Source: Osmanthus fragrans (taxonomy: Eukaryota > Streptophyta > Magnoliopsida > Lamiales > Oleaceae). From it: a stretch of DNA of 64,000 nucleotides. Below the pieces are notes generated by a model. That model was given only the letters and a program-made list of their open reading frames with translations, was not told the origin of the DNA and did not search any database. The position numbers and the translations under genes are program-made. Of the stretch, positions 36,225-47,541 are shown one piece after another (the stretch's first letter is position 1; every line of letters starts with the position of its first letter). The stretch is taken from NCBI GenBank assembly GCA_019395295.1, contig CM033355.1:9579786-9643785 (forward strand). Direction: 5' to 3'.

Positions 36225-37277
36225 GGGTTAATTTCAAAAATGGTCACTGAAATTACAAGAAAATTATAAAATGGTCACTGAAGTTACAGGAAAATTATAA
36301 AATGGTCACTGAAGTTCAAAACTTTAAGTAACGGTCACTGAAGTTTCGGGCGCTTTCAAAAACGGTCACTGAAGTTTGGAAAACTTTCAAAAACGGTCAC
36401 TGAGTTACAAACACTTTTTCAATTTTTTTGTGATTTTTGCGGCAATTTTTTTGCCACTTTCGACCACCGAAATCAGCAAAATTTGATACCGTTGGAAAGC
36501 CCACAATGTCCTCTTCAATTACCACCCAAACTCTTCTCGTAACTCCAAACGATTCGACCGAAAAATTGATGCAAATGTCGCCCAAAAAATCTGAAAATCT
36601 GGGCAGATTTTCAGATTTTTTGGGCGACTTTTGCGGCAATTTTTTGGCGACTTCCGACCACCAAAATCGCCGAATTTTGATATCGTTGGAAAGCTGAAAA
36701 ATGTCCTCTTCAATTACCATCCAAAATGTCCCCCCAACTCCAAAGCATTCGACTGAATTAAGCCCACAAAGTTAGCATCCCGAATTTGGGTAGATTTTCG
36801 CCTTTTTGGGTAGTCGACTTTGTGGGCTTATTCCGGTCGAATGCTTTGGATTGGGGGGAGATTTTGGATAGTAATTGAAGATGACATTGTCAGCTTTCCA
36901 AAGGTATCAAAATCCGGTGGTTTTGGTGGTCGGAAGTCCCCGAAAAATTGTCGCAAAAGTCGCCCAAAAAATCTGAAAATCTGGGCAGATTTTCAGATTT
37001 TTGGGACGACTTTTGCGGCAATTTTTCAGTCGAATCCCTTGGAATTAGGGGAATATTTTGGATGATAATTGAAGAGGACATAGGCTTTCCAACGGTATCA
37101 AAATTTGCCGGTTTCGGTGGTCGGAAGTGGCCGAAAAGTTGCCGCAAAAGTGTTTGTAACTCAGTGACCGTTTTTGCAAGTTTTTCAAACTTCAGTGACC
37201 GTTACTGAAAGTTTTGAATTTCAGTGATCATTTTGTAATTTTTCTGTAACTTCAGTGACCATTTTTGAAATTAACCC
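36225..37277. mobile_element. fold-back MULE-like element with 10-bp TSD
   Basis: The ends are GGGTTAATTTCAAAAATGG and its inverted partner ending GAAATTAACCC. The exact 10-bp duplication AAACTTACTT lies at 36215-36224 and 37278-37287. Arms of roughly 500 bp are inverted repeats. The outer parts carry six copies (left) and four (right) of a word around GGTCACTGAAGTT. Inner arms share CCCAAAAAATCTGAAAATC and CAGATTTTCAGATTT. The central loop (about 36760-36850) is itself a small inverted repeat built on AAGCCCACAAAGT. No transposase is present. The 9-10-bp TSD fits a Mutator-like origin. Confidence 0.88.
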
Positions 37278-37281
37278 AAAC

Positions 37282-37640
37282 TTACTTACTTCCTTCTTCT
37301 TTCCTTTCTTTTTCTTCTTCTTTTCTTTCTTTTTCTCTTTTCTTCCACTCTGCTGGCTGCCCTCTCTGCGTGTGTGTGGGTGAGAAATGAAATGGAATTG
37401 GGTTTAATTGTGGTCCACTATCCAACAATTGCAAAGTAAGTCCCCCAACATCAATTAATAGAGCCCTTGGTCCTTTTACTTCCCTCAATAAAAAAAAATA
37501 GATTCTCAACTTAAAATATATCCAATTAAATCTTCAAGTATTGTGAATTTATAAAATAAACACTACCAAAATAATTTTTCTCATTTTAGTCCTTATTTGA
37601 CTTGATTTTGACTAGTCAATTTCTGACTTCGACTATAAAA
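37282..37640. other. right remainder of the solo LTR, no gene
   Basis: A polypyrimidine stretch of TTCTTT type (37290-37345) and AT-rich sequence continue the LTR after the nested element. The open frames here are shadows of the CT-rich tract. Confidence 0.6.
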
Positions 37641-38447
37641 AAAAATATGGGTTGTAACACAGGCTCCCAGGATCCGGGTCTCCTGAGAGGGATTCAAAGC
37701 CTTGCCCTTTGAACTCTGTAAAACTTGATGAGAAGCTGCTGTTTCCACTATGTCCCATGAATACAGTTGTTGAGGGCAACAAAAGAGGGTTCTTTGATGC
37801 TATGGATGGATTCACAGAGGTACGGAGCAATTCATCTTTGCAAAATGGGATGCACTTTTTCTTCTGCTTCTGGCTTTTAATTGGGATGTATTGTGTAGCG
37901 AAAAGACATTTCTACTTTGGAGGTAAATTTGATGGCTTCATCAAGACCTTCTATGAACTCAAATGTTAAAGTAGGTTCTCTGAAGGAAAACCCTGCAACT
38001 CAACCAGCAAGAATGAAAGAAGAATGTCCCAAAATGCAGCTGAAGTGACACCTCACACTAAAAGTGTGAACATTTTGAACCATGTCAACTGGGCAAATAA
38101 ATATAACAGTGCCCCTTCTATCAAGTAAGCATTGATGGTCTAAATAGTATCTAAATAAATATGACGTTGATGGCTTAGAATCCTTGTTTCTGATCATTCT
38201 TCCATTTCAGGGCACAAGTTATTGGTTGGCCACCTATTAGACAATCTAGGAAAAGCACTTTGGCATCTGCTTCGAAGAACACTGAAGAGGTTGATGGAAA
38301 AACATCAGGTAGTGCACTTTTTGTCAAGGTCAGCATGGATGGCGCCCCTTACCTGAGAAAAGTGAACCTCAGAACCTACTCTGCTTATCGGGAGCTCTCG
38401 TCTGCCCTTGAGAAGATGTTCAGTGGCTTTACCATAGGGGATTAATC

Positions 38448-38608
38448 TACTTTACCACTTTGCTTGACCACTTGGATGATCTCGGCCCCACCTCTCCCTT
38501 CACATGGGGGGCAAAAATATTAAATTTAATGAGGTGGGACCCGACCCCCATGTGAGGGGAGAGGTGGGGCCGAGGTCATCCAAGTGGTCAAACAAAGTGG
38601 TAAGATAG
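38448..38608. mobile_element. small fold-back MITE at the end of Aux/IAA exon 3
   Basis: The arms of about 55 bp pair well: CTTGACCACTTGGATGATCT (left) against the reverse complement of AGGTCATCCAAGTGGTCAAA (right), and GGCCCCACCTCTCCC against GGGAGAGGTGGGGCC. It abuts the exon 3 sequence ACCATAGGG and replaces the expected splice donor. No clean target duplication was found. Related words occur in the element at 61614-61747. Confidence 0.85.
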
Positions 38609-40529
38609 CATGGTTGTTCTACCGAAGGTTCCAGTTACTTCTGTTTTTATATGATATCAGATCAGAATGCCTCTCATGGGGCTCAAAGCAAGGATATGTT
38701 GGGTGAGAACAAACTGAACAATTTGTTGCATGGATCAGAATATGTTTCAACATATGAGGATAAAGATGGCGACTGGATGCTTGTGGGTGATGCCCCTTGG
38801 GAGTAAGCTCTAATTCACTGATTCTTTCATGCTTATAATTCTCAGCTTTTGATTGTAAGCTTAGTTAAATCTTATTTATCAATGTTGATTAATTATATGT
38901 CCTTGTATTATTCTTCCAATCTTGCAAAAGAATAAGAATGATGAAAATTGAGTTTTTTTTTTTTTTTATAATTAATTTTTAGTAAGAATTTTCTTTATTA
39001 AATACATTCGGAATTCAATTCTGATTGGGGTTTTTAATTTTTGTTATTATCTAGATGCTGCACCAGCTCCAAGATACTCTTTATTTTGAAAGAGCATATT
39101 ACAATCTAGAAATCATTTATAAATTTTAAATACTCCAACAGGCTATTATCTTTAATACTTAATTTTACTACTCTTAATATGTATTTATTATTTTTTCCTA
39201 TTTTTATTTTGTACCCGCATCCATCCAAATTATTATATTATGTCATTCCATTTTCTTTGTATATACTATTTAATTTTGCTAATATATGGAGTATTGAAAA
39301 TTGGTATGTTTTGAATGCATTTAATTATAGAGAATTAGTTTGACTCTCCAATATTAATATATTAATTGAAGAGTTTTTTGAAGCATAATTTTAAGGGTTC
39401 ACTCATTAAAATAGAAAGTATTTCACTTTTAAAGAGTTTCTTGGAGATACTCTTAGTTGTTAATTAGGATTAATCATTAGTTAGAGTTAGTAATTTATTA
39501 GGTTTTTTTAGTTTTATATATATGGGTTTTAGTTTTAATGACAAGGAACTTGTTTTTTAAATTGAAATATTAATTGTTGAGATTTTCTCCAATTTTTCAT
39601 AAATTGTCGGTATTTGGTATTTAAAATCAATGAGTCCAACTCTTTTTTTGTGTGCGAATGAAAGACTTTGATCCCATCGGAATCAATAAAAACTAGAAGG
39701 TTATCGTGTTGAGGTATTTGTTTGGAATCAACAGAACTTCGATTCTGTGTTCGTTTATATTATTTCTACGCTTCTGCTACCCTACATCACATTTGTAAAT
39801 AGAGAAACAGAAGTGCAGCATTGATGTGAAATTACAGTTAGTGTTCAGACACTGTAATTTGAAGGGACTGAAGGATGGCCTTACAATCACTGAATAAAAT
39901 AGAGTGCGTGGATTTTCTTGGTAAAATAAGCGATAGATATGATCAGAAACATGATTGTTAACATTAACTGTGTGCCTATTTTTTTTGAATTACACCACAA
40001 CTCACCTATGGACCAAAGGAAATTTGTAGCAGAAATTCAATTGATCATTGATTATGCAAGTTCCTGTTAATCAGCATTCTCTTCTCACTCGTAAAAAATA
40101 GTTCAGATGATTTTTGATTCTGTTATCATCCTAATCACGATTGCATGGTTCTCATATTCAGTTTAAAAACTGGTCACTTTTGTTTATATCAAAGACATCA
40201 TAGTAATTTACTAATCAATAAAATATTGAATGAATTTTTTATATTTGCTAAAAAAGAGGGATTTATGCATTACTTAAAAGAAACAGTATACAAGGGTTTG
40301 TTTTGCATCATCTTTGCCATGGAAGTAAAAAAAAAAAAAAAATGGTAAGTTTTTCCTGATATACGAATAAGATAACAAAGGCATTTTTTTTCCTTAAGAT
40401 ATTCCTTTTCTTTTGTACTTTTTTCTTTGTTTATTATTCAAGAAAATCATCTTTGGCTTCATGCTAGGAATATCTACTATAGGAGCCATTAGAGGGAGAG
40501 ACATGGAAAATTGCTGATAAAAGAATCAA

Positions 40530-40840
40530 GATCTGCATATGGTTTTTATTGATCTAGAAAAAGCTATGATAGGTAGGGCAGTGCTACGGCCAGTGTTAAA
40601 GAGAAAATGATTTTTATTCCATTTGTCAATATTTGTAAGGACGTGTGATAGATTAGTCGCGAGTATGAGATGTAGTGGCAGAAGTAGAAGAGATTTTCTT
40701 ATCTCTAGAGGCTTGCACAAGGTAATTGCATGTGTAATATGAAGATTCCAATAGGGTTACGAGGAAAGTTCTATAGAACAATGATTAGAAGATTAGGTGT
40801 GTTATGCTTTATGGTTCTCAATGTTAGGCTATTAAGGACA
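40530..40840 (+). pseudogene. LINE (non-LTR) reverse transcriptase remnant
   Basis: The plus-strand reading gives VFIDLEKA near 40540, then RLVAS-like and GRSRRDFLISRGLHKV (close to the LINE GLHQGSAL block) near 40650-40710. After a jump, KFYRT and an LCFMVLNV-like piece (40767-40830) correspond to the later AMLYGSECW region. The catalytic FADD block is missing, so a large internal deletion is likely. No tail or target duplication was seen. Confidence 0.7.
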
Positions 40841-41413
40841 AGATAAATGTGATAGGTTCCAGAGCCGTTGGTGAAATTCAAGGCCTCTTGAATCCTAGTT
40901 TGGTAGAATCACATCTGTTGTTGCTGTGGATCTAGTGGGAGTAAAAGTGATCTCTCTCTCTCTCTCTCAATCTGTGAATGAACGGAAATTTCACCCCACC
41001 CCTTGCATATATTTCGAAATAGCCTCCCCATAACAACTCAGCAATAAATCTCGTAACCAGAAATTGATCCCCTTTGCTTCAAGTGGTTGGGGCCGAATTG
41101 CAATTGGCTCCCTTCTTGTCACTTCTCGCATCTGTTATTATGATGGGACATGTGCCCATACTTTAAAAGGATAAGAAATGTAAATATATGCCGATATGCA
41201 GACCTGACTCCAATTGAGGATATTTTAAGGAACTACAACTTAGATGGTCATGACATGTTTTGCTTCAACCTCATTTTTGGTAGAGCAAGTCAAAAGAGGC
41301 TATGGTAGACTAAAACTAGTTTTGCTAGATGTAGTTGATAAGAATCAAGTTTCAGTAAATCTATCAATAAACCAATAAGAATGACAAAAAAGGGTTGAGA
41401 ATATGGGACTATT

Positions 41414-42450
41414 TGTTGAGAATTAGAAACTCTAATTTTATTCAACTGATAACAATCAATTAACAAAAAGCAATAAAGACATGTAAGATTTACAGAAATT
41501 TGTCTCAATATGAGACTACTTCCTTTGCCGTCGTTACAATAATTCACTATGATGAAAAAAAATTTACAAGAGAAAATTGTACACCTATTTTCTTTAACCT
41601 TTCTTCGAAATGTAAAAGCCTAATGACGGCTCCCTATTTATAAGACAAATTAGGACAAAATCGATATTTATAAATACACAAAATTGTTAACTGCCCTTCC
41701 AACCCTATGACGATCTCATCGTGGATGTCAATCCACATACTAAATCCACAAAGCAAAAATAATTAAGCTATACAACTTAACAATCTCGCACTTGGAGATT
41801 AATCCACTATCAATAGCTCCTCTGCAGCTAACAACTTCTCAATCTTCAAAAAGAGAAGTCCAACTAAAGTTGCCCACAACTTTAGTTTCTCGGTCGGAAC
41901 AGTCTTTGTCAACGGTCAGTCGGATTCTGACTCCCTTATATCTTCTCAAGTGTTAAGATTCCACTCTCCATAGTCGATCTGATCAAGTGATAACGAACCT
42001 ATATATGCTTTGTCCTTGCATGATAAACATGATTTTTTGCTAAGTGAATAGCACTCTGATTCTCTTCATATGCTTGTGACCCAATTCTTCCAAGAAAGAC
42101 TGCAACTATGTCATAGCTAGCTTCGATCAAAGCAACATACTCAACCTCAGTAGTTGAAGAACAACTATCTTTTGCAGCCTAGACACTCAACTAACTTCTA
42201 TACCACCCAGAGTGTACATGTAACATATCCAGTAGTACTCTTCCTACCATCAATATCCACTGCAATGTCAACATCAACATAGTCATGTACTCCCAAACCT
42301 GATTTTCAAATACATAAAGCTTTATTTGAAGTACATCTCAAAGTAACTAGGTATTCACTTTACTGCCTCTCAATGCTGTTTTACCAAGATTTCCTCATAT
42401 ACCTATTCAGAATTCCCACTTGTGGTAATATTTGAACACGTTGCTTTCTG
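41414..42450 (-). mobile_element. truncated copia element: 3' LTR and RNase H end
   Basis: An LTR of 369 bp (41414-41782) starts TGTTGAGAATTAG and ends ACTTAACA on the plus strand. On the minus strand it contains TATAAATAGGGAGCC, a TATA box. It is bordered at 41783 by the reverse complement of a polypurine-like CCAAGTGCGAGAT. Beyond it the minus strand shows RNase H debris: DYVDVDIAVDIDGRKSTTGY near 42270, SSTTEVEY-like text, and HARTKHI-like text near 42010. The sequence ends abruptly near 42450, close to the Aux/IAA exon 5 relic. Confidence 0.78.
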
Positions 42451-42589
42451 CAGTTTATTTTAACTGATGAAATGCAAATCTGCTGATCATCTTTTATGTT
42501 CTATTGAACACTTTTTGCAATTATATATGGAGAGTTCCGATGCTGTTGGCCTTGGTGAGTTTTTCTTTTAGGACCCAGACAAATGGTCA

Positions 42590-42645
42590 TTGCGGGAAAA
42601 AAAATAAAAAAAATAAAAAATAAAAAAAATAAAAAAAAAAAATTC
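42590..42645. repeat. A-rich low-complexity tract
   Basis: Runs of A interrupted by single T in the intron after Aux/IAA exon 5. There is no other content. Confidence 0.9.
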
Positions 42646-43803
42646 TTAGTTTCTCTCAATTGTTTGTGCCTGTACTGAGGGTTGTGAAATTTAGGCTCAG
42701 TTTACTGCTTGTGTATGAACACTTAGATTTGATTAGTGACCTTTCACCATTCCTGTTTTGATCTGTTATAAGTTGCGTGCAATTAGGAGGTTCACATTAC
42801 AAAATTACGAAAACAGTGCCTAGAATTTACAAAATCTATATGCCTTCTCTCAGTCTTGAACAAGGTTTCACCTATTTACATAGTACATGGTTTTACCTAG
42901 CTTTATAAATCGATATTTTTTCATTGACTATTTGATCTATTAAGTTCATCGCCATTGCCTCATAATAATTTATAGTCTGGTAATCCCCTCTCTTAAATGG
43001 CTGAGAAATGAAGTATTTGTTAAAATTCCAACGCTTCCTATAGCCTCAATTCTAATTCTCCCCTACACACACATGATAACATATTATCATTACAAATTCT
43101 CTGTTCCAGCTGTCTGCGTTTCATAATAATTTATGACTATTACCAGTCATCAAAATGTGCTCTTCTTGAAAAACATATCATACGAAAATATTGAATCCGT
43201 CCTTTCCGCTCTTAGAAATTATTGTATTCAGTGGCACCCATTGATTGAAGTGTCAGTAGCTAGAAGGGATATCTTGATCGATTATAATTCTTGTAACCGA
43301 GTTAATTTTTGTATATGGCTTTTGTACTGAAGTTTTTGAGTTTTAGAAGAGAATATATATTTTTCACCATTTACCTTTACGTTAATATTTGCAGCTCCAA
43401 GGGCAGTGGAAAAAATTAGAAACGGAAAATAGAAACACGATACATGATTCTTCCTGTTCGTCCCAGCAGTACAGGAAGGTATGAATGAACTTGATATAAC
43501 TCGCTGCCAGATTCTTGTTCGCTTCAGCAGATGTCGTAACCTTATTATTATTGTGTTAATATTATCCTCTTATTATGTGGTTTAAGGTTTATACATATGT
43601 TGTGTCTCCATGTGAAATTTTTGGGTAATCTTATTCTCTTGTCAGGCATGTATAGTGTAACTTATTTTCTTGTATAATCAAAAGACCAAGTTGGTGGATA
43701 ACCGCATCGTACACTCTTTTTATTATTACTAGTGAACGCACGTGCGATGCACGTGCATGCATTTTTGTCCTTGTACATATTAGCGTTGGACTGCATATGT
43801 ATA

Positions 43804-43875
43804 CTACAATAAATATATGGAAATGAGATTGACATGTAACTACAATAAATATATGGAAATGAAATTGACATGTAA
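43804..43875. repeat. 36-bp tandem duplication
   Basis: Two units, 43804-43839 and 43840-43875, each starting CTACAATAAATATATGGAAA and differing at one base. It lies just inside the Helitron-type end. Confidence 0.95.
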
Positions 43876-44819
43876 CTGAAGAAGAAATACATGTTAGAAA
43901 AAGAAAAAGAAAGCATTTCACTATAGCTACTTAAAACTGAATTTTTTGTAAATAGACGACAAGCGAAATAGGAAACTATTGGTAGAAATAAAAAAACTTC
44001 TATTAAGGTCTAAAAGCTCCTTACTTAGGATGCGATCCGAACAAAGGACAAAGGAAGACCATTTTCTTCATCCCGCAAATTCAACTTCTGAACAAAATTC
44101 AAAGTCGAATCGACCATCACACTTCCAATAATTCTAACAGCATTAGAATTTCTAGTAGAGTTATTCCAAAAAAAAATAAAAAATTCTCATACAATCAGGT
44201 GAATTGCTACTTTCTTCAGCTTGGGGGATGATTGATGACTGAAGATTGACGAAAACTGGAATTTTCTTTTCTCTGGTCTGGCTCTTACGTTTACTCTCAC
44301 AACAAACTATATACGGTGAATATTTGAATGACTGGAAACAAAATGATACTCTTGTATGAAATTCACATTCCCAGCAATAGGAATCCAAAAAACGAAGCTT
44401 GATCAAGAAAATTTCTAGAAGCCTTTTGCAGAAAACAAGTAAGGATCCATCACTCATTTGTTGCCAATAAATTGAGACGACTATCAAGACCTTGGCGCAA
44501 TGATAAGCAAAAGGAAATATATGTAAAAAATAGTAATAAAAACTAAAATAGCGCAAATAGAATGATAGGCGTACGTCTGTATATGAAGGGAGAAGAAAGA
44601 TTGAGAGAGCAACTCAAAAAAACAATGAAATCAAATATGAACATTTCCATGATTCCAGTTGGATGATACTGCACATATAAAGTTACAAATAACAATTAGA
44701 TGAACTCCTATCTTGAGAATTAAAACTCAACAACGACAATAGAGAGTGAGCAAAGATTTGGCCAAACAATAACATTATTCCTTATCTTGCATCACACTAA
44801 TTAAGACACTCCGAAATAC

Positions 44820-44871
44820 CATTGGTTCCAAATACAACAAGTCCGATTTCATCATTCTTGCTGAATATCAT
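44820..44871 (-). pseudogene. captured exon similar to KU80 (DNA end-binding subunit)
   Basis: A 52-bp minus-strand stretch follows a good acceptor (TTTACGCAG) and precedes a GT donor (GGTATT). It reads IFSKNDEIGLVVFGTN, matching my recollection of the von Willebrand-like N-terminal part of plant Ku80 (a block ending in V-x-F-G-T). No other Ku80 exon was recognised nearby. It is an isolated fragment and cannot encode a protein. The match is short, so identity needs a protein search. Confidence 0.6.
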
Positions 44872-46414
44872 CTGCGTAAATGCAAAAAGGGATATTAGAA
44901 GTTTAGATTAAATACAACAATGCCAAAATCTACAGAACATTGAACAGAGAAGTTGATGGCAAAAAGAAATTCAAATAAAAAACTAATTAACAGACATTCT
45001 TTTGCACTAACACATAACAAACATTTTTGACTTCTTGCAGCACTGCCTGCATTGTTGGACCAACATCAAGCATCAGAAGTAAAACTTCATGTTGAGTAAA
45101 AATGTACTATCAAGGGAGGGGGTGGCTACAACATAAAAAAACTCCAACTAATTTTTCTAAAAACTAAATAATGCAATAAGTTTACTTTGATTACCATTTT
45201 TAAAACTTAATCACCTAAAACCCAACCCAAATTCCTGCTTTTACATTTATTTCTTATTTTGCATCCATTTCAACAACACAATGTAGTAACGATACACATC
45301 CAATACAACATATATAGAGAACAGCTCAAGGATAGCCGTGAATCAAGGAATAAAAATTTAAGTAGCATAAATTTAGGGGGAAAAAAAACTAAATGATACT
45401 GAAATAGCTTACACATTTGCCCGATAAAAATGAAGTTATTTGATGGTTGAATGTGGAAAATCAAAGCCTCATAGTTTACCTTGTTTTGAACCATTTCGAT
45501 ATTCTAAAAATCACGCCAACACAAATATGTACTGGCTTTAACTAAGCTTTCTGCAAAAATATGAATGCATAATAAATTATACACAAGAATACACGTTGAA
45601 GTATAGATTTCTCTCTAAATGCAGCTGCATAATAAAAGAATTAGAACAGAACAGAACAGAAATAATGAAAAGAAAGTAGAATAACTTGATAAAAGAGGCT
45701 CAAAGATACAACAAGGTACCAAATGCAAGCTAACAAAAGTGTCAAAGATGCTTTAAATGAGGAGGAACTTAATAAAATTTGTATCTAGATAGCTTACGAA
45801 ACAGACTTTGAAGGTTTGTCTCTCTGTGTTCCACCAATCTTATGCAACTTAAACTTTTAGCTTATGACTAATGTTCTAAAATTGCTACTAATGTTTTAAA
45901 ACTTCACATCTTGGAAACACAGGCACAAAGAACTATAAAAAATTTTGTATTTTTTAATCTCTGCAAGGAACAATCTAGTTTTAGAAATCTTTCTGAATAC
46001 AAACAGAACTGTTGAAGGTAACCTAAACTTCATCTTTTGAAGATTACGTAAACAAAATTCAAAAAACAAACTAACCTTCAACCAAAGGAAATATGGAATC
46101 GACATACCTAAGGTCAGTAGTCTTCTCTTTTTGTGTCAATATTTTGTTCTTCTATAAAAGTTTCAGAAGATAAAAGTAAACAAATTAAACACTTCAAGGT
46201 AGATCCAAAAGAATGAAATAAAATACATAACAGAAAAATCACAGATTCGACAATAGAGCTAAACAAACCGGAAGAAATCAAACAAAAATTACATATCAAG
46301 AATATGAAAGGAACATAATTCAGGAATTTTAGGTTCGATCTCTTCAAAGATCGTACAACAAAAAAGAAAAAAAAAAAAAAAAAGATGATTCAACAATATA
46401 CAATTGAAGAATAC
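44872..46414. other. Helitron interior, no feature recognised
   Basis: The sequence is AT-rich, intron-like, with scattered poly-A and poly-T runs. A minus-strand open frame at 44161-44556, left of this stretch, has a hydrophilic tail but no family likeness. It may be intronic or flanking DNA taken along with the exons. Confidence 0.4.
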
Positions 46415-47135
46415 CGCAGTCTCACACTTCACTAAAGGCAACTGAACTTCCTTCCCAATTCGATCAAAAATCATTGGAACTTTATCCCTTTGTTTCAACT
46501 GAACTTGTTGACACACAAAAACTAAGCCAATTAAGCGAGCCAAATTAAATGGCCAAGCAATGGAGCCAATTCGAGAAAAGAATAAGGCCAGCTCGAAAGA
46601 CAGGCCCAAGCGAGACCATCCGAGAAGGAGTCATGCTACAATAGCCCAAAAATCGCTCAACCATGCTAGACATTGCTCAGCTGCGCGAGACGCCCAAGAT
46701 CTAAGCGAACACATCTTCTCACCTTCGAAGACAACGATTATCAAAACAGTTAAGGAGCAATTTCGTCGCATTCCACCATCCAAAAATCTCGGTTACGAAC
46801 AGTTATATGATGGGAATAACGGCAGCAGTTTTTGGATTACGGAGCGACAAGCGATTTTCAGACAGTCCACAAGAGAAACTACCCAAGAGTATAAAAGAGC
46901 AAAGAGAATACAAAAGAAATGACCGAAAAAATCACTCTCAAACAGAAAACTATGTAATTTCATTTCCTTTAAGTTTTTCATTGTCAAATTTTAGTTACTT
47001 TGTGTGCTTGCGCCCCTTAGAGGCATTTCGTGTCTTGTGAATTGTAATCTTCATAAATAAATACCTTTCTTTTAATTGTTAGCGGTTTCTACGCGAAACA
47101 GAACTAATGTAAAATCCCCATTTGCAAGCTCGACC
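46415..47135 (-). pseudogene. captured exon of an ERD7/senescence-associated type gene, split by a solo LTR
   Basis: On the minus strand an acceptor (TTTTTTTCCAG) at about 47136 starts the exon. When the LTR (46506-47100) and one GAACT copy are skipped, the two parts read in one frame: VELANGDFTLVQLKQRDK on through KEVQLPLVKCETA, ending at a donor GT (46413-46414). This resembles the N-terminal part of plant ERD7/senescence-domain proteins (V-E-L-A-x-G-x-F-x-L-V-x-L). A preceding piece at about 47250-47323 (MLFDLDFHPTPNEEEDDEEG) could be its exon 1. The gene name is my best guess. Confidence 0.55.
46506..47100 (+). mobile_element. solo LTR, 595 bp, TSD GAACT
   Basis: The LTR begins TGTTGACACACAAAAAC and ends CTACGCGAAACA. 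The exact 5-bp duplication GAACT lies at 46501-46505 and 47101-47105. A TATA-like GTATAAAAGAG is near 46889. A truncated relative lies at 100-340. No internal retroelement sequence is present, so it is a solo LTR left by LTR-LTR recombination. It interrupts a captured exon and is therefore younger than the capture. Confidence 0.93.
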
Positions 47136-47445
47136 CTGGAAAAAAAAAAAAGAAAAAAAGATGAAGATGATGAAGAAAATGGACTGGAGCTGAGGAGAAT
47201 AAATGGAGGCTGCCACAACCAACAAGTTTTGAATTGGGAAATCAGCCAACAAGAAATTGGATCTCCTTCTTCGTCGTCTTCCTCTTCGTTCGGAGTCGGA
47301 TGGAAATCGAGATCGAAAAGCATTAGAAGAGAGAGAGAGTGGAGACATTTAGTGAAAACCTAATGTGAAAAATGGGTTGCAGAAACAATGATACATATAA
47401 TTAAAAAAAAAAAAAAGGGAAAGAAAAACAAGAAAAAAAAAATAG

Positions 47446-47541
47446 GTACTTCGCACAGTGCGAAGCACCTTCACACCGTGCGAAGCAAGCTGCTTCGCTT
47501 GCTTCACACGATGCGAAGGTGTACCGCACAGGGCAAAGCAC
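47446..47541. repeat. GC-rich palindromic cluster
   Basis: The sequence is built of CTTCGCAC/GTGCGAAG words: CTTCGCACAGTGCGAAG (47449-47465), then a larger hairpin of about 26-bp arms, CCTTCACACCGTGCGAAGCA against TGCTTCACACGATGCGAAGG, with apex GCTGCTTCGC. It stands out from AT-rich surroundings bounded by poly-A and poly-T tracts. It may be a small MITE or an LTR relic. Confidence 0.8.

Larger units (their letters stand above)
34573..37659 (+). mobile_element. long solo LTR (Ty3/gypsy-like) inserted in the Aux/IAA exon
   Basis: The insertion starts TGACACGACCCGTC and ends GGGTTGTAACA, flanked by the 5-bp duplication CAGGC (34568-34572 and 37660-37664). The near-complementary ends and TG...CA borders fit long LTRs of Tekay/Del-type gypsy elements. 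No coding domain is present, so a solo LTR is the likeliest reading. Removing the nested element at 36225-37277 and its extra target copy leaves about 2.0 kb. It adds some 27 foreign codons after domain I before a stop at 34659-34661. Confidence 0.8.
38813..42495 (+). other. long intron of the Aux/IAA relic, filled with transposon debris
   Basis: Between exon 4 and exon 5 lie AT-rich sequence, a LINE remnant (40530-40840), a (CT)n run near 40952-40969, and a copia 3' fragment (41414 to about 42450). From 38820 to 40500 no gene or defined repeat was recognised; a poly-T run is at 38953-38967 and a poly-A run at 40327-40341. Confidence 0.6.
34341..43432 (+). pseudogene. Aux/IAA transcriptional repressor relic (IAA8/IAA9 type)
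   Basis: Aux/IAA proteins repress ARF factors and are degraded through TIR1/AFB when auxin is present. Exon 1 begins MSPPLLGVGEDEGQSN (ATG at 34341) and reaches domain I, LNLKATKLRLRL, where an LTR is inserted (34573-37659). It resumes at 37665 (GSPERDSKPCPLNS) and ends at 37819. Exon 2 (37923-38124) has a frameshift near 38030, after ARMKEECPK. Exon 3 (38211 to about 38439) keeps the domain II degron core VIGWPPIR and domain III ALFVKVSMDGAPYLRKV, but its donor is lost to a MITE. Exon 4 (38661-38812) has domain IV, YEDKDGDWMLVGDAPWE. Exon 5 (42496-42554) is garbled with a stop and ends in ESSDAVGL. Exon 6 (43395-43432) gives APRAVEKIRNGK and a stop. Four separate lesions make a functional protein very unlikely. 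Confidence 0.9.

Noticed and set aside
37282..37509. Lys/Glu-rich minus-strand frame
   Set aside because: It is a translation of the TTCTTT-type polypyrimidine tract in the solo LTR.
47072..47363. Three overlapping frames over AGAAGA-type sequence as genes
   Set aside because: Most are low-complexity shadows; only the short MLFDLDF piece may be a captured first exon and is mentioned with its neighbour.
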